Below, piece after piece: positions 9,429 through 18,572 of a DNA stretch of 64,000 nt (its first letter is position 1; every line of letters begins with the position of its first letter). The stretch lies in assembly GCF_016742135.1 (NCBI RefSeq), contig NZ_JACVCG010000002.1, positions 496,001 to 560,000 on the forward strand, written 5' to 3'. Position numbers and translations under genes: made by a program. The notes under the pieces were generated by a model that made no database searches, was not told where the DNA came from, and saw only the letters and a list, made by a program, of their open reading frames with translations. This stretch comes from Brevundimonas sp. (lineage in GTDB: Bacteria; Pseudomonadota; Alphaproteobacteria; Caulobacterales; Caulobacteraceae).

Positions 9429-10682
9429 ATGACCGATCACGCCTTTCAGTCCGACTTCCTCAAGACGCTGCGGGATCGCGGCTATATCCACCAGATCACC
9501 CATCCGGACGAGCTGGATGCGGCGGCGGCCGGCGGGGTGGTGTCGGGCTATATCGGCTTCGATGCGACGGCCCCCAGTCTGCACGTCGGCAGCCTGATCC
9601 AGATCATGATGCTGCGCCGGTTGCAGCAGGCCGGGCACCGGCCCGTGGTGGTCATGGGCGGCGGCACGACGAAGGTCGGCGATCCGACCGGCAAGGATGC
9701 TTCGCGGCCCCAGCTGACCGATGAGACGATCCAGGCGAACATCGCGTCCATCCGCACCGTGTTCGAGAAATTCCTGACCTTCGGCGACGGCCCGACCGAC
9801 GCGGTCATGATCGACAATGACGACTGGCTGTCGACCTATGGCTACATCCAGTTCCTGAGGGACTACGGCACCCATTTCACAGTCAACCGGATGCTGGCCT
9901 TCGACTCGGTCAAGCTGCGGCTTGAGCGCGAGCAGCCGATGACCTTCCTCGAGTTCAACTACATGCTGATGCAGTCGGTGGACTTCCTGGAGCTGAACCG
10001 GCGGCTGAATGTGACGCTGCAGATGGGCGGCTCGGACCAGTGGGGCAATATCGTCTCGGGCGTCGATCTGGTGCGGCGGGTGGACCAGAAAGCCGCCTTT
10101 GGCCTGACCACGCCGCTGCTGACCACGGCCTCGGGCGGCAAGATGGGCAAGACCGCCCAGGGTGCCGTCTGGCTGAACGCCGAGCAGCTCAGCCCCTATG
10201 ACTACTGGCAGTTCTGGCGGAATGTGGATGATGCCGATGTCGGCAAATTCCTGCGCCTGTTCACCGATCTGCCGCTGGATGAGATCGCCCGGCTGGAGGG
10301 TCTGCAGGGGGCGGAGATCAATGACGCCAAGAAGGTGCTGGCCGATGCCGCGACCACAATGCTGCACGGCGCGGCCGAGGCCGAGAAGGCGCGCGCGGCC
10401 GCCGAGGGCGCGTTCGAGCAGGGCCGTCTGTCGGCGGATCTGCCCACCGTCGAACTGCCGCGCGACGAGGTGATCGGGGCCATGGTCGCCGCCGTGGCGA
10501 CACGGGCGGGCCTGACCACGTCCAACGGGGAGGCGCGGCGTCTGGCCCAGGGCGGTGGTCTGCGGTTGAACGATGTGGCGGTGAGCGACGGCGCTCAACT
10601 GCTTGGAGAGGGCGATCTGACCGACGGGGTCATCAAGCTGGCCGCCGGCAAGAAGAAGATCGTTCTGGTGAAACCTGTCTGA
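9429..10682 (+). CDS. tyrS: Tyrosyl-tRNA synthetase
   Basis: This class Ic synthetase joins tyrosine to tRNA-Tyr. It is 417 residues from ATG at 9429, the usual length. The HIGH-like motif is [11 protein letters not shown] (about 49-59), GGSDQWGNI is the tyrosine pocket signature, and the KMSKS loop is GGKMGKT (about 236-242). The C-terminal S4-like RNA-binding domain ends in GKKKIVLVK. bcp follows after 10 bp, probably in one transcript. Confidence 0.97.
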   Translation: MTDHAFQSDFLKTLRDRGYIHQITHPDELDAAAAGGVVSGYIGFDATAPSLHVGSLIQIMMLRRLQQAGHRPVVVMGGGTTKVGDPTGKDASRPQLTDETIQANIASIRTVFEKFLTFGDGPTDAVMIDNDDWLSTYGYIQFLRDYGTHFTVNRMLAFDSVKLRLEREQPMTFLEFNYMLMQSVDFLELNRRLNVTLQMGGSDQWGNIVSGVDLVRRVDQKAAFGLTTPLLTTASGGKMGKTAQGAVWLNAEQLSPYDYWQFWRNVDDADVGKFLRLFTDLPLDEIARLEGLQGAEINDAKKVLADAATTMLHGAAEAEKARAAAEGAFEQGRLSADLPTVELPRDEVIGAMVAAVATRAGLTTSNGEARRLAQGGGLRLNDVAVSDGAQLLGEGDLTDGVIKLAAGKKKIVLVKPV

Positions 10683-10692
10683 GGAGATCGAG

Positions 10693-11157
10693 ATGTCCGC
10701 GCTTGAAGGCAAACCCGTTCCGGCATTCGACATGCCCACCGCCGACGGGGACCGGGTCAGTGACACGGCCCTGAAGGGCCAGCCCTATGTGCTCTATTTC
10801 TATCCCAAGGCGGACACGCCCGGCTGCACGACCGAGGGAAAGGACTTCTCGGCGCTGACGGACCACTTTGCCGCGGCGGGGGCCCGGGTGATCGGCGTGT
10901 CGAAGGACACGGTGAAGAAGTTGTCGAACTTCAAGGCCAAACACGATCTGACGGTCACCCTGGCCTCGGATGAGGATGAGAGCGTCTGCGAGGCCTTCGG
11001 CACCTGGGTCGAAAAGTCGATGTACGGCCGGACCTATATGGGCATCGAGCGCGCCACCTTTCTGGTGGATGCCCAGGGGGTGATCCGTCGGCACTGGCCA
11101 CGGGTGAAGGTCAAGGGTCACGCCGACGAGGTTCTGCAAGCCCTTCGCAATCTGTAG
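10693..11157 (+). CDS. bcp: Thioredoxin-dependent peroxiredoxin, BCP/PrxQ type
   Basis: This 154-residue peroxiredoxin reduces hydroperoxides using thioredoxin. The peroxidatic cysteine is C45 in DTPGCTTEGKDF. The PrxQ resolving cysteine five residues later is absent (Lys at position 50), but C99 in ESVCEAFG is present, so it may be 1-Cys or atypical. GGAGATCGAG precedes ATG at 10693. Confidence 0.95.
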   Translation: MSALEGKPVPAFDMPTADGDRVSDTALKGQPYVLYFYPKADTPGCTTEGKDFSALTDHFAAAGARVIGVSKDTVKKLSNFKAKHDLTVTLASDEDESVCEAFGTWVEKSMYGRTYMGIERATFLVDAQGVIRRHWPRVKVKGHADEVLQALRNL

Positions 11158-11297
11158 ATTCGCGGGCCCTCCGCAGTCTGATCAACTGTACGGCATCTGA
11201 CACAGGATCTCGCCAATCCAGATTCGTATATGCGCCTGAAACGCGAAAACAGCGTAGAGCGACCAACGTTATTCTCCGAGTACGATTCCAAAGAAGG

Positions 11298-11312
11298 TTA
11301 ATGCTTCCCTAA
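11298..11312 (+). promoter_or_regulatory. Possible CtrA-binding site upstream of the M23 peptidase gene
   Basis: TTAA, seven bases and CTAA occur 58 bases before the M23 start, one mismatch from the Caulobacterales CtrA consensus TTAA-N7-TTAA. The 211-bp spacer around it has no gene. The match is short and could be chance. Confidence 0.3.
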
Positions 11313-11369
11313 CAGGGTTGAAGCCCCGCGAGCGCTGGCGCATAAAGCGTGCGTTCGGGGGTGTAGCGT

Positions 11370-12515
11370 ATGCGCGACGAGGCGAATTCAACCCGGCCAG
11401 GGCGGCTCCAGCGGTGGTTTCCTGTCCGGTACATCTATCTTCGCACGGGGGATGAGGTTCAGGCCTTCGCTCTGACGGCCCGGCGACAGATCCTTCTGGG
11501 GGCGATGGCCACGCTGCTGGTCGCCTGGGGCGCGGTGGCCAGCGCTGGCTTCATCATCGACATGATCGGGGTCAGCCAGGCCGAGCGGGCCGTGGCCCAA
11601 GCCCGCGCCGCGTCCGAGCGCGTCAATGCCGACCTGCAGGCCCGCCTGGAAACCGCCGTGGTGCGGATGACCGCCAGCACGGGCTTGCTGGAGGAGATGG
11701 CCCAGATGGTCGAGCGGCGCCACGCCGCCCTGACCCAGGTTATGGGTACCTTCCGGGGCGTGGACGGGGCGGCGCTGGAGCTGCAGCCCGTCGTCATGAG
11801 CGACTCCTACAGCCGCACACCGATTGAGCGCATGGCCGCCGTCCGCATGGATCAGGAGCGTCTGATCGCCCGGGCCGAACGGTTCGCCGAGACCCGCGCC
11901 GAGCGGCTGCGGCTGGCGTTCCGGCTGGCCGGGCTGAACCCCGCCGCCTACATCGGTCAGGGCACGTCGCTGGGCGGCCCCCTGATCCAGGCGGACGATC
12001 CCAGCGCGCTTGCCGCCATTCTGGATGTAGATGAGCCGTTCGCCGCCCGCATCCTCAGCGCCACCAGCAATCTCGGCGACATGCGCGCCCTGACCGATGC
12101 GTCCAGGGGCCTGCCCTTCGCCCGGCCCACGCAGGCGCGCACGACCTCGGGCTTCGGCGTGCGGTTCGATCCGTTCAATGGCCGCCCTGCCCTGCACCAG
12201 GGTCAGGACTTCGCCGCGCCGCTCAATACACCCATCTATGCGACGGCTCCGGGGGTGGTGTCTTTTGTCGGCGTTCGTTCAGGGTATGGCAACACCGTTG
12301 AGATAGACCACGGGGGCGGTTTCAAGACGCGCTATGCCCATCTCAACTCGGCGTCCGTTCAAATCGGGCAGCGGGTCGCGCTGGGTCAAAGAATCGGGGC
12401 CATGGGTTCGACCGGACGGTCGACCGGTGTGCACCTGCATTACGAGGTCTGGATGAACGGCCGTGCCCAGAATCCAGCCCGCTTCATGAAAGCCGGAGAT
12501 TATCTTGTTCAATAA
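11370..12515 (+). CDS. M23 family (LytM-type) peptidoglycan endopeptidase
   Basis: This is a 381-residue inner-membrane protein with a short cytoplasmic tail, one membrane segment (about 41-63), a periplasmic coiled-coil stalk (about 70-180) and a C-terminal peptidase M23 domain. Zinc ligands are visible in HQGQDFAAP and HLHYEVW; an ARTTSGFGVRFDP strand opens the domain. It probably cuts peptide cross-links in the wall. It overlaps the bactofilin start by 11 bases. M23 peptidases paired with bactofilins in this way act in localised wall growth (the LmdC/BacA type in Alphaproteobacteria), which fits here. Confidence 0.92.
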   Translation: MRDEANSTRPGRLQRWFPVRYIYLRTGDEVQAFALTARRQILLGAMATLLVAWGAVASAGFIIDMIGVSQAERAVAQARAASERVNADLQARLETAVVRMTASTGLLEEMAQMVERRHAALTQVMGTFRGVDGAALELQPVVMSDSYSRTPIERMAAVRMDQERLIARAERFAETRAERLRLAFRLAGLNPAAYIGQGTSLGGPLIQADDPSALAAILDVDEPFAARILSATSNLGDMRALTDASRGLPFARPTQARTTSGFGVRFDPFNGRPALHQGQDFAAPLNTPIYATAPGVVSFVGVRSGYGNTVEIDHGGGFKTRYAHLNSASVQIGQRVALGQRIGAMGSTGRSTGVHLHYEVWMNGRAQNPARFMKAGDYLVQ

Positions 12516-13089
12516 GTCAAAATCCCCCGCCAAGCCGTCGTCGGTGCCGTCGATCCCGCCGCTGCCCGACATGCCGCAGGCGCCCCAGACGCCGCAGCAG
12601 GCCCAGGCCCCCTCGGCCCAGCCTCGCCAGCCGGTGGCCCAGCCGCAAGCGTCCGGCCGCAACCTGTCGACCCTGTCGGCGGACCTGCAGTTCGAAGGCA
12701 ACGTCTCGGGCGCGGGTGACCTGCAGGTCGACGGCCAGATCAGGGGCGACGTCAAGGTCGGCCGCCTGATCGTCGGCGAAACCGGTGCCATCGAAGGCGG
12801 CGTCAATGCCGATTACGTCGAGGTACGCGGTCGCATCGTCGGTGCCGTCTCGGGCAAGCAGGTCAAGCTGATCTCGACCGCCTATGTCGATGGCGACATC
12901 ACCGCCGAGCAGCTGTCGATCGATATCGGCGCCTACTTCCAGGGCCGCTGTATCCAGGGCAGCCGTGGCGCCGCGCCCGCACAGGCCGCCGCCCCACGCC
13001 CCTCGCCTCAGCCCGCCGTTGTGCCCCAGGCCCCGCAGCCGGTGCCGTCGGCCGACGCGCCGCAGCGGATCGACATGTCCTCGAACTGA
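12505..13089 (+). CDS. Bactofilin, polymer-forming cytoskeletal protein
   Basis: This 194-residue bactofilin (DUF583) has a central right-handed beta-helix (about 53-150) with repeating turns such as DLQVDGQIRGDVKVG and DYVEVRGRIVGAV, flanked by disordered proline- and glutamine-rich tails. Such proteins form filaments on the inner membrane without nucleotide and recruit wall enzymes. The start is TTG at 12505, with GGAG seven bases upstream, inside the 3' end of the peptidase gene; this gives MFNKSK. A strong terminator follows. Confidence 0.92.
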   Translation: MFNKSKSPAKPSSVPSIPPLPDMPQAPQTPQQAQAPSAQPRQPVAQPQASGRNLSTLSADLQFEGNVSGAGDLQVDGQIRGDVKVGRLIVGETGAIEGGVNADYVEVRGRIVGAVSGKQVKLISTAYVDGDITAEQLSIDIGAYFQGRCIQGSRGAAPAQAAAPRPSPQPAVVPQAPQPVPSADAPQRIDMSSN

Positions 13090-13113
13090 GGACGGTGATC
13101 TCGGCAGATAAGG

Positions 13114-13140
13114 AAACGGGGCCTTGCGGCCCCGTTTTTT
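13114..13140 (+). terminator. Rho-independent terminator after bactofilin
   Basis: A perfect 10-bp stem (13114-13123 with 13128-13137), TTGC loop and a run of six T ending at 13140. It also lies just past the prfB stop on the other strand. Confidence 0.92.
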
Positions 13141-13144
13141 CGTG

Positions 13145-14267
13145 TCAGCCGTCGGCGCCGTCGCGCGTCTCGCCCACCCGGGCCGCCAGCGCCGCGCCCA
13201 TGAAGGCATCCAGATCACCGTTCAGCACGCCGTCCGTGTCGGAGGTTTCGACGTTGGTGCGCAGATCCTTGACCATCTGATAGGGCTGCAGGACGTAGGA
13301 CCGTATCTGGTGGCCCCAGCCGATGTCGGTCTTGGCATCGGCCAGCGCCTGGGCAGCCGCCTCCCGCTTTTGCAGTTCGAGTTCGTACAGGCGGGCGCGC
13401 AGCATCTTCCAGGCCTGCTCACGGTTCTGGTGCTGCGAGCGCCCGGCCTGACAGGCGACGACGGTGTTGGTCGGCACGTGGGTGAGGCGTACCGCAGAGT
13501 CGGTCTTGTTGATGTGCTGGCCACCCGCGCCCGAGGCCCGGTAGGTATCGGTGCGGACGTCCGCCGGATTGATGTCGATCTCGATGGTGTCATCGACCAC
13601 CGGCGAAACCCCGATCGAGGCAAAGCTGGTGTGCCGCTTGGCCGCCGCGTCATAGGGGCTGATGCGGACCAGACGGTGCACGCCCGATTCGGATTTCAGC
13701 CAGCCATAGGCGTTGGGCCCCGAGATCTGGATGGTCGCCGACTTGATCCCGGCCTGTTCGCCCTGGGTCTCTTCCTGCAGTTCGACGTCATAGCCGTGGG
13801 CCCTGGCCCAGCGTGTGTACATGCGCAGCAGCATGCCGGCCCAGTCGTTCGACTCGGTGCCACCGGCCCCGGAATTCACTTCCAGATAGGCGTCATTGCC
13901 GTCGGCCTCGCCGGACAGCAGGGCCTCCAGCTCGGCCCGGGCGGCGCGTTCCTTGATGGCTTTCAGCGCGGCGACGGCCTCCTGATAGGTGGCCTCATCG
14001 CCCTCCTCATCAGCCATTTCCGAGAGCATGACGCCTTCTTCGAGGCCCGTTTCCATCTCGCGGACGGTGCCGATGCGGGCTTCCAGCTGCGCACGTTCGC
14101 GACTGACGGCCTGGGCCTGGTCCGGGTCATCCCACAGGGTCGGATCCTCGACCCGGGCGTTCAGCTCATCCAGTTTCCGTAGGGCGACATCCCAGTCAAA
14201 GACGCCTCCTGAGCAGAGCCACGCTCTGCTCGATGTCGGCCTTCAGGGCCTCGACATCCGCTCTCAT
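13145..14267 (-). CDS. prfB: Peptide chain release factor 2 with programmed +1 frameshift
   Basis: RF2 ends translation at UGA and UAA. The gene starts at ATG 14267 (GGAG upstream) and reads 23 codons to an in-frame TGA at 14196-14198. The classical CTT-TGA-C slippage site then shifts the ribosome +1 and the long frame continues to 13145, giving about 373 residues. The GGQ loop is [17 protein letters not shown]. The stop-recognition tripeptide region reads [15 protein letters not shown], with SPY where E. coli has SPF. Annotating only the long frame would lose the N-terminal domain. It is the last gene of the amidase-PBP1A-prfB series. Confidence 0.96.
14195..14210 (-). promoter_or_regulatory. 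RF2 autoregulatory +1 frameshift signal
   Basis: On the minus strand AGGAGG (14205-14210) lies three bases before CTT TGA C (14195-14201). This copies the E. coli prfB arrangement: an internal Shine-Dalgarno, the slippery CTT and the RF2-specific UGA stop. When RF2 is scarce the ribosome pauses at UGA and shifts frame. Confidence 0.95.
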
Positions 14268-14345
14268 CGCCTACTCCTGCGATCTGATGAAAAGGCGCAC
14301 CCGACCCTAGGGGCAGGATGCGCGACGAGGCTGGTACCTAGAGGG

Positions 14346-16757
14346 TCAATAGAGCCCGCTCAAGTCCTCTGCCGGTTCCTTCCGGGGGGGCGGTGGCGCG
14401 GTCGGCGGAGGGGCCGTGTTATCCTGCCGTGCCTTTTCTTCCTGCTCGCGGCGGATGATGTCGTTGTAGTTCTGGGGTCCGGTCGGGATTTCGGGCTCAC
14501 GCGTGGGCTCCGGCACCCGGCGTTCGGTGCCGGGGCGGAAGGCCTCCTCGATGCCGTTGACCGTGCGGAAGACGGCGTTTTTGGGCCTGAGGAAGGGCCG
14601 GGCCGGATATTCCTTGAGCGCTGCCTGCATGAACTGGTTGAAAATCGGGACAGGCGTCGCCGCGCCCGTCTCGCCGCGGCCCATGGGGCGGTTGTCGTCA
14701 AAGCCGATGAAGACGCCGACGACGATGTCGGTCGTGAAGCCGACGAACCAGGCCGAGCGGTACTCATTGGTCGTGCCGGTCTTGCCCCCGACCCAGCGGC
14801 CCAGGCCGCGCGCGCTGGCCCCGGTTCCGCGCTGAATGACGCCTTCCAGCATGGAACTGACCTGGTAGGCGGTGATGGGGTCGATAACTTGCTCGCCGCG
14901 CGGGGGCAGACGGGGCGATTCCTGGCCGCTGAAGCCCCGACTGCATTCGCGGCAGGTTCGGCGCTCGGCATTGAAGATCGTCTGGCCATTCCGGTCCTGG
15001 ATCAGCTCGATCAGATACGGCTCGATCCGGCGTCCACCGTTGACGAAGGCAGCATAGGCGGCCGTCAGGTCATAGGGGGTGGTCTCGCCCGCGCCCAGGG
15101 AGACGGCAAGATTGGGGGGAAGGTCGTCCGCGACACCCATGGTTTCCGCCAGATCGACGATCTTGCGCATGCCGACCTGATCGGCCAGCCGCACCGTCAT
15201 GACATTGCGCGACAGCTCCAGGCCCCTACGCAGGGTCTGGGGTCCGTAATACTCGCGGCTGTAGTTCTCCGGCGTCCAGCGTGTGCCGCCCGGACCTCCG
15301 GCAAAACTGATCGGGGCGTCCAGAACGATCGAGGCCGGTGTGAAGTCCCCCTCAAGGGCGGCCGCATAGACGATGGGCTTGAAGGCCGAGCCCGGCTGAC
15401 GGCGCGCCTGGGTCGCGCGGTTGAAGCTGGACAGGGCATAGGAATAGCCGCCGACCATGGCCAGCACGCGACCGGTCTGGGGATCGATGGCCACAAGGGC
15501 ACCGTTGACGGCCGGGATCTGTTTCAGCGCGTACTGGTTGTCCCGGGGCTCGACGAAGATCAGGTCGCCTCGTTCAAGGCGCCTGTTGGCATTGGCCCAG
15601 GCCGCATCGGCGGGGACCAGCACACCGGCATTGTCACCGGCGGCCAGCCGGATGCGGACGGTATTGCCCGAGACGCTCTCGACCGCCGCGGCCTGCCACC
15701 GGCGACGCTCGGGCGGAGTGGTCTTTTTCCGGGCCTCTTCCTGCCAGCCCTCGGAGAAGTCCGTCGTTCCCCACGGACCGCGCCAGCCATGACGGCGATC
15801 ATAGTTCTCGAGCCCGGTCATCAGGGCGTCACGCGCGGCAGTCTGCAGGGTCGGGTCGAGAGTGGTGCGCAGGTAATAGCCGCCGGCATTGATCGCCTGG
15901 GCCCCGTACCGGGCGATGGCCTGACGCCGGGCCTCCTCAACGAAATAGTCGGCGTCGCGATACTGGGCCCGCATCGGGGCATCCTGGGTGACCAGCGGCT
16001 TGGCCCGCGCGACAGCCAGCTCCTCGGGAGTCAGGGCCCGATTGTCGGCCATTTCGCCCAGCACCCAGTCCCGCCGGGCCTTGGCGGCCTCGGGAAAGCG
16101 TTTGGGGTGGTAGTTGGTCGGTCCCTTGGGCAGGGCGGCGAGGAAGGCCGCTTCCTCGGGCGTCAGCTGCTCCAGCGACTTGCCGAAATAGTTGTAGGCC
16201 GCCGAGGCGATGCCATACGAACGGTAGCCCAGAAAAATCTCGTTCAGGTACAGTTCAATAATCTGTTCCTTGCTGAGGGTCGCCTCCAGCCGGCTGGACA
16301 GGATGGCTTCCTTCAGCTTGCGGTTCACGCTGGTCTCATTGGTCAGCATGATGTTCTTGGCGACCTGCTGGGTGATGGTCGATCCCCCCTCAAGCCTGCG
16401 TCCCGTCGCGACGTTGAAGATGTTCTTGAACATGGCCCGGCCAAGCCCCGAGACATCGACTCCGCCATGGCTGAAGAAGTTCCGGTCCTCGGCGGCCAGG
16501 AACGCCTGGATCACGACGGGCGGGATCTGGTCGTAGGAGACATAGATGCGGCGTTCCTCGGAAAACTCGCCGATCAGGGTGCCGTCGCCGGCATAGACCC
16601 GCGTCGCCGTGGCCGGCCGGTAGTCGGCCAGTTCTCCAGCGTCGGGCAGGTCGTGGAACAGCCACGCCGCATAGACGGTGACCACCAGCCCGGCCAGGGC
16701 AATCGCGCCCAGCAGGCCGATCCCCGCCATCACGAACCAACGTTCGGCTATCTTCAC
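14346..16757 (-). CDS. mrcA: Penicillin-binding protein 1A (bifunctional transglycosylase/transpeptidase)
   Basis: This 803-residue class A PBP has a short cytoplasmic N-terminus, one membrane helix (about 10-35), a GT51 transglycosylase domain with AAEDRNFFSHGGVD and GGSTITQQVAKN, and a transpeptidase domain. The acyl-enzyme serine is S457 in GSAFKP, the SxN motif is SRN, and the KTG motif is GGKTGTTNEY. The C-terminal tail is proline-rich and charged. It polymerises and cross-links peptidoglycan in the periplasm. It lies 92 bp after the amidase gene and before prfB. Confidence 0.96.
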   Translation of the reverse strand: MKIAERWFVMAGIGLLGAIALAGLVVTVYAAWLFHDLPDAGELADYRPATATRVYAGDGTLIGEFSEERRIYVSYDQIPPVVIQAFLAAEDRNFFSHGGVDVSGLGRAMFKNIFNVATGRRLEGGSTITQQVAKNIMLTNETSVNRKLKEAILSSRLEATLSKEQIIELYLNEIFLGYRSYGIASAAYNYFGKSLEQLTPEEAAFLAALPKGPTNYHPKRFPEAAKARRDWVLGEMADNRALTPEELAVARAKPLVTQDAPMRAQYRDADYFVEEARRQAIARYGAQAINAGGYYLRTTLDPTLQTAARDALMTGLENYDRRHGWRGPWGTTDFSEGWQEEARKKTTPPERRRWQAAAVESVSGNTVRIRLAAGDNAGVLVPADAAWANANRRLERGDLIFVEPRDNQYALKQIPAVNGALVAIDPQTGRVLAMVGGYSYALSSFNRATQARRQPGSAFKPIVYAAALEGDFTPASIVLDAPISFAGGPGGTRWTPENYSREYYGPQTLRRGLELSRNVMTVRLADQVGMRKIVDLAETMGVADDLPPNLAVSLGAGETTPYDLTAAYAAFVNGGRRIEPYLIELIQDRNGQTIFNAERRTCRECSRGFSGQESPRLPPRGEQVIDPITAYQVSSMLEGVIQRGTGASARGLGRWVGGKTGTTNEYRSAWFVGFTTDIVVGVFIGFDDNRPMGRGETGAATPVPIFNQFMQAALKEYPARPFLRPKNAVFRTVNGIEEAFRPGTERRVPEPTREPEIPTGPQNYNDIIRREQEEKARQDNTAPPPTAPPPPRKEPAEDLSGLY

Positions 16758-16849
16758 CGCTCACTCCGACAGGACAAGTCTCTCAGGGTTTAGCCCGCGT
16801 CGATGTCCCGCGAAAGGCCCTGTCGTATCGGGGGCCCTGAAGGCCTCTG

Positions 16850-18094
16850 TCAGGGGTTGCCGCCCGCCTCCGGAGAGCCAGCATAGCGAATCGGCCCCTC
16901 AAGGGTCTGAAAATAGATGTCGATGCCCCGCACCACGCCGCGCATCAGCTCTCTGCGGCGGCGCTCGTCCATCAGGATACGCTCGTCCTCGGGATTGGTG
17001 ACAAAGCCCATTTCCAGCAGGACCGCGGGGACGTCGGGGGCCAGCAGCACGGCCAGACCCGCGTCACGGTGGCTGCGACGCAGCATGGGGTGACCGGTCC
17101 GCTCGATCTCGCCCAGCAGTGAGCGGGCGAACAGCGCCGAGCGGTTCTGGGTCGAGCGCTGGGTCATATCCAGCAGGATGCGGTCGACCGAGGGGTCCTG
17201 ACCCGGCAGGTGCAGGTCGCGGTGCCAGTCGTCGCGACCGGTAAACTCGCGCACGGCCCGGCCCGCACCCTGTTCCGACAGGGTATAGACACTGGCACCC
17301 CGCGTGGCGGGATCATTGCCGGCATCGGCATGCAGGCTGATGAACAGGTCTGCACCCGCCTCGCGCGCGATTTCGACCCGGCGCGGCAGGCCGACATAGA
17401 CATCGGTCTGGCGGGTCATGAGGACGCGATAACGGCCCGTGCGCTCCAGCTCGGCCTTGAGCGCCAGGCCGGCCGCCAGGGTCACGGCGCTTTCGCGCGA
17501 TTGCTGGCCCGACGCGCCGGGGTCACGTCCGCCATGGCCGGGATCGATGACGATCAAGGGCCTCTGGTCTCCCCTCCGATTGCGGGGGGCAGACGCGGCG
17601 GAAGCGCGGGGCGAGGGCATGGCCTGGGCGGCGGGCACCTCGCTCGTGGCTTTCAGATCAATCACATAGCGGTAATGGGAAACGCCATCGCCGGGGGACA
17701 GCAGAAAGCGTCTTTCGACCTCAACCCCTGAAGCCAGCGCCAGTTCGACCCGCGAGCGACTGCCGACCTGGGCCACGCGATAGGCGCGTACCAGCCCCAT
17801 GCCCTGCCCGTTCTGATCCCGCCCGGCGCGCACATCATCCAGATCGACCACCAGCCGCCCGTCCCGCCCGGCCTCGACCACCGTGGCCCGCGTCGAAGCG
17901 TCCAGGTCGATCACCACGCGGGTGCGCTGGGCGTCGCCACCGAAGCGGACGCGCAGAACATCACCCTCGACGCCGAGGGCCAGTCCGCGGGTCGCCGTCA
18001 AAAGCAGGGCGCAGAGCACGACGAGAGCCAGGGCGGTCATGGCCCATTCCCTTGCCCCCCATCGAGCCAGATCGAACTTCAGTGTCGCGCGCAT
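16850..18094 (-). CDS. N-acetylmuramoyl-L-alanine amidase (Amidase_3, AmiC-like)
   Basis: This is a 414-residue periplasmic zinc amidase. It has a signal or anchor segment (about 19-38), an AMIN-like beta domain (about 45-150), a linker, and an Amidase_3 domain with IVIDPGHGGRDPG, the glutamate in SRESAVTLA, SLHADA and the catalytic glutamate in VLLEMGFVTN. It cleaves stem peptides from MurNAc during cell separation. ATG at 18094 was chosen since it places the hydrophobic segment near the N-terminus; an upstream in-frame ATG at 18178 would add 28 residues. It is divergent from rne. Confidence 0.92.
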   Translation of the reverse strand: MRATLKFDLARWGAREWAMTALALVVLCALLLTATRGLALGVEGDVLRVRFGGDAQRTRVVIDLDASTRATVVEAGRDGRLVVDLDDVRAGRDQNGQGMGLVRAYRVAQVGSRSRVELALASGVEVERRFLLSPGDGVSHYRYVIDLKATSEVPAAQAMPSPRASAASAPRNRRGDQRPLIVIDPGHGGRDPGASGQQSRESAVTLAAGLALKAELERTGRYRVLMTRQTDVYVGLPRRVEIAREAGADLFISLHADAGNDPATRGASVYTLSEQGAGRAVREFTGRDDWHRDLHLPGQDPSVDRILLDMTQRSTQNRSALFARSLLGEIERTGHPMLRRSHRDAGLAVLLAPDVPAVLLEMGFVTNPEDERILMDERRRRELMRGVVRGIDIYFQTLEGPIRYAGSPEAGGNP

Positions 18095-18572
18095 TCTGTC
18101 GTAACCACAGCCATCACAGGACCGATTTACGGTGAGATCATCCCTGACACAGGCCTCTGTGGATTCCGTTAAGACCATGCCGCTTTCAATTCGTGCGCGG
18201 GCTGCCTATTGTCTTGTTGCTGCGGTCGCGGCCCGTTTGTGCGGGCCGTGCGGCCATCAGCCCCGATCCCACCCTTCTGACGCCCGCACGGCCTGACCGA
18301 CGGACGACAGGGCGGAACCGGACCCGCCAATGAAGGACGCCTTGCGAAAAGGATTGTCTGACAAAAGGCAGGCCGTGTTTCAGGAACACACACGACCATG
18401 GGCCTTTCGACCCGTTCGAATCCGGAGACTGAACCTGATCGCATAGCCGACGGCCTGACCGTCTGCGCGGGGTTCATCCAGGTCCATGCCCCTCATTTAA
18501 ATCGGCGAGCCGCTCGACCAGCCGGGACACGTCCCGGCGGGCGGGGACCGGCGCGCCCAGGAAAGACCCTTC
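18095..18572 (+). promoter_or_regulatory. Structured intergenic region and probable rne 5' leader
   Basis: No gene is convincing in these 478 bases. They contain stem 1 (18229-18235 with 18242-18248) and a perfect 10-bp stem 2 (18244-18253 with 18284-18293) that share bases 18244-18248, so only one can form at a time. Further hairpins are at 18449-18453 with 18459-18463 and 18521-18528 with 18531-18538 (8 bp). AGGAAAG precedes the rne ATG. RNase E genes commonly have long structured leaders for autoregulation; promoter positions are not resolved. Confidence 0.5.

Noticed and set aside
13989..16793. Very long open frame on the plus strand opposite mrcA and prfB
   Set aside because: It is antisense to two clearly real genes, has no recognisable motif, and is the usual high-GC shadow caused by codon third-position bias.
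18169..18477. Minus-strand frame in the rne leader
   Set aside because: It overlaps the hairpins, has no motif and has a composition unlike a real gene; the region is better explained as leader RNA.
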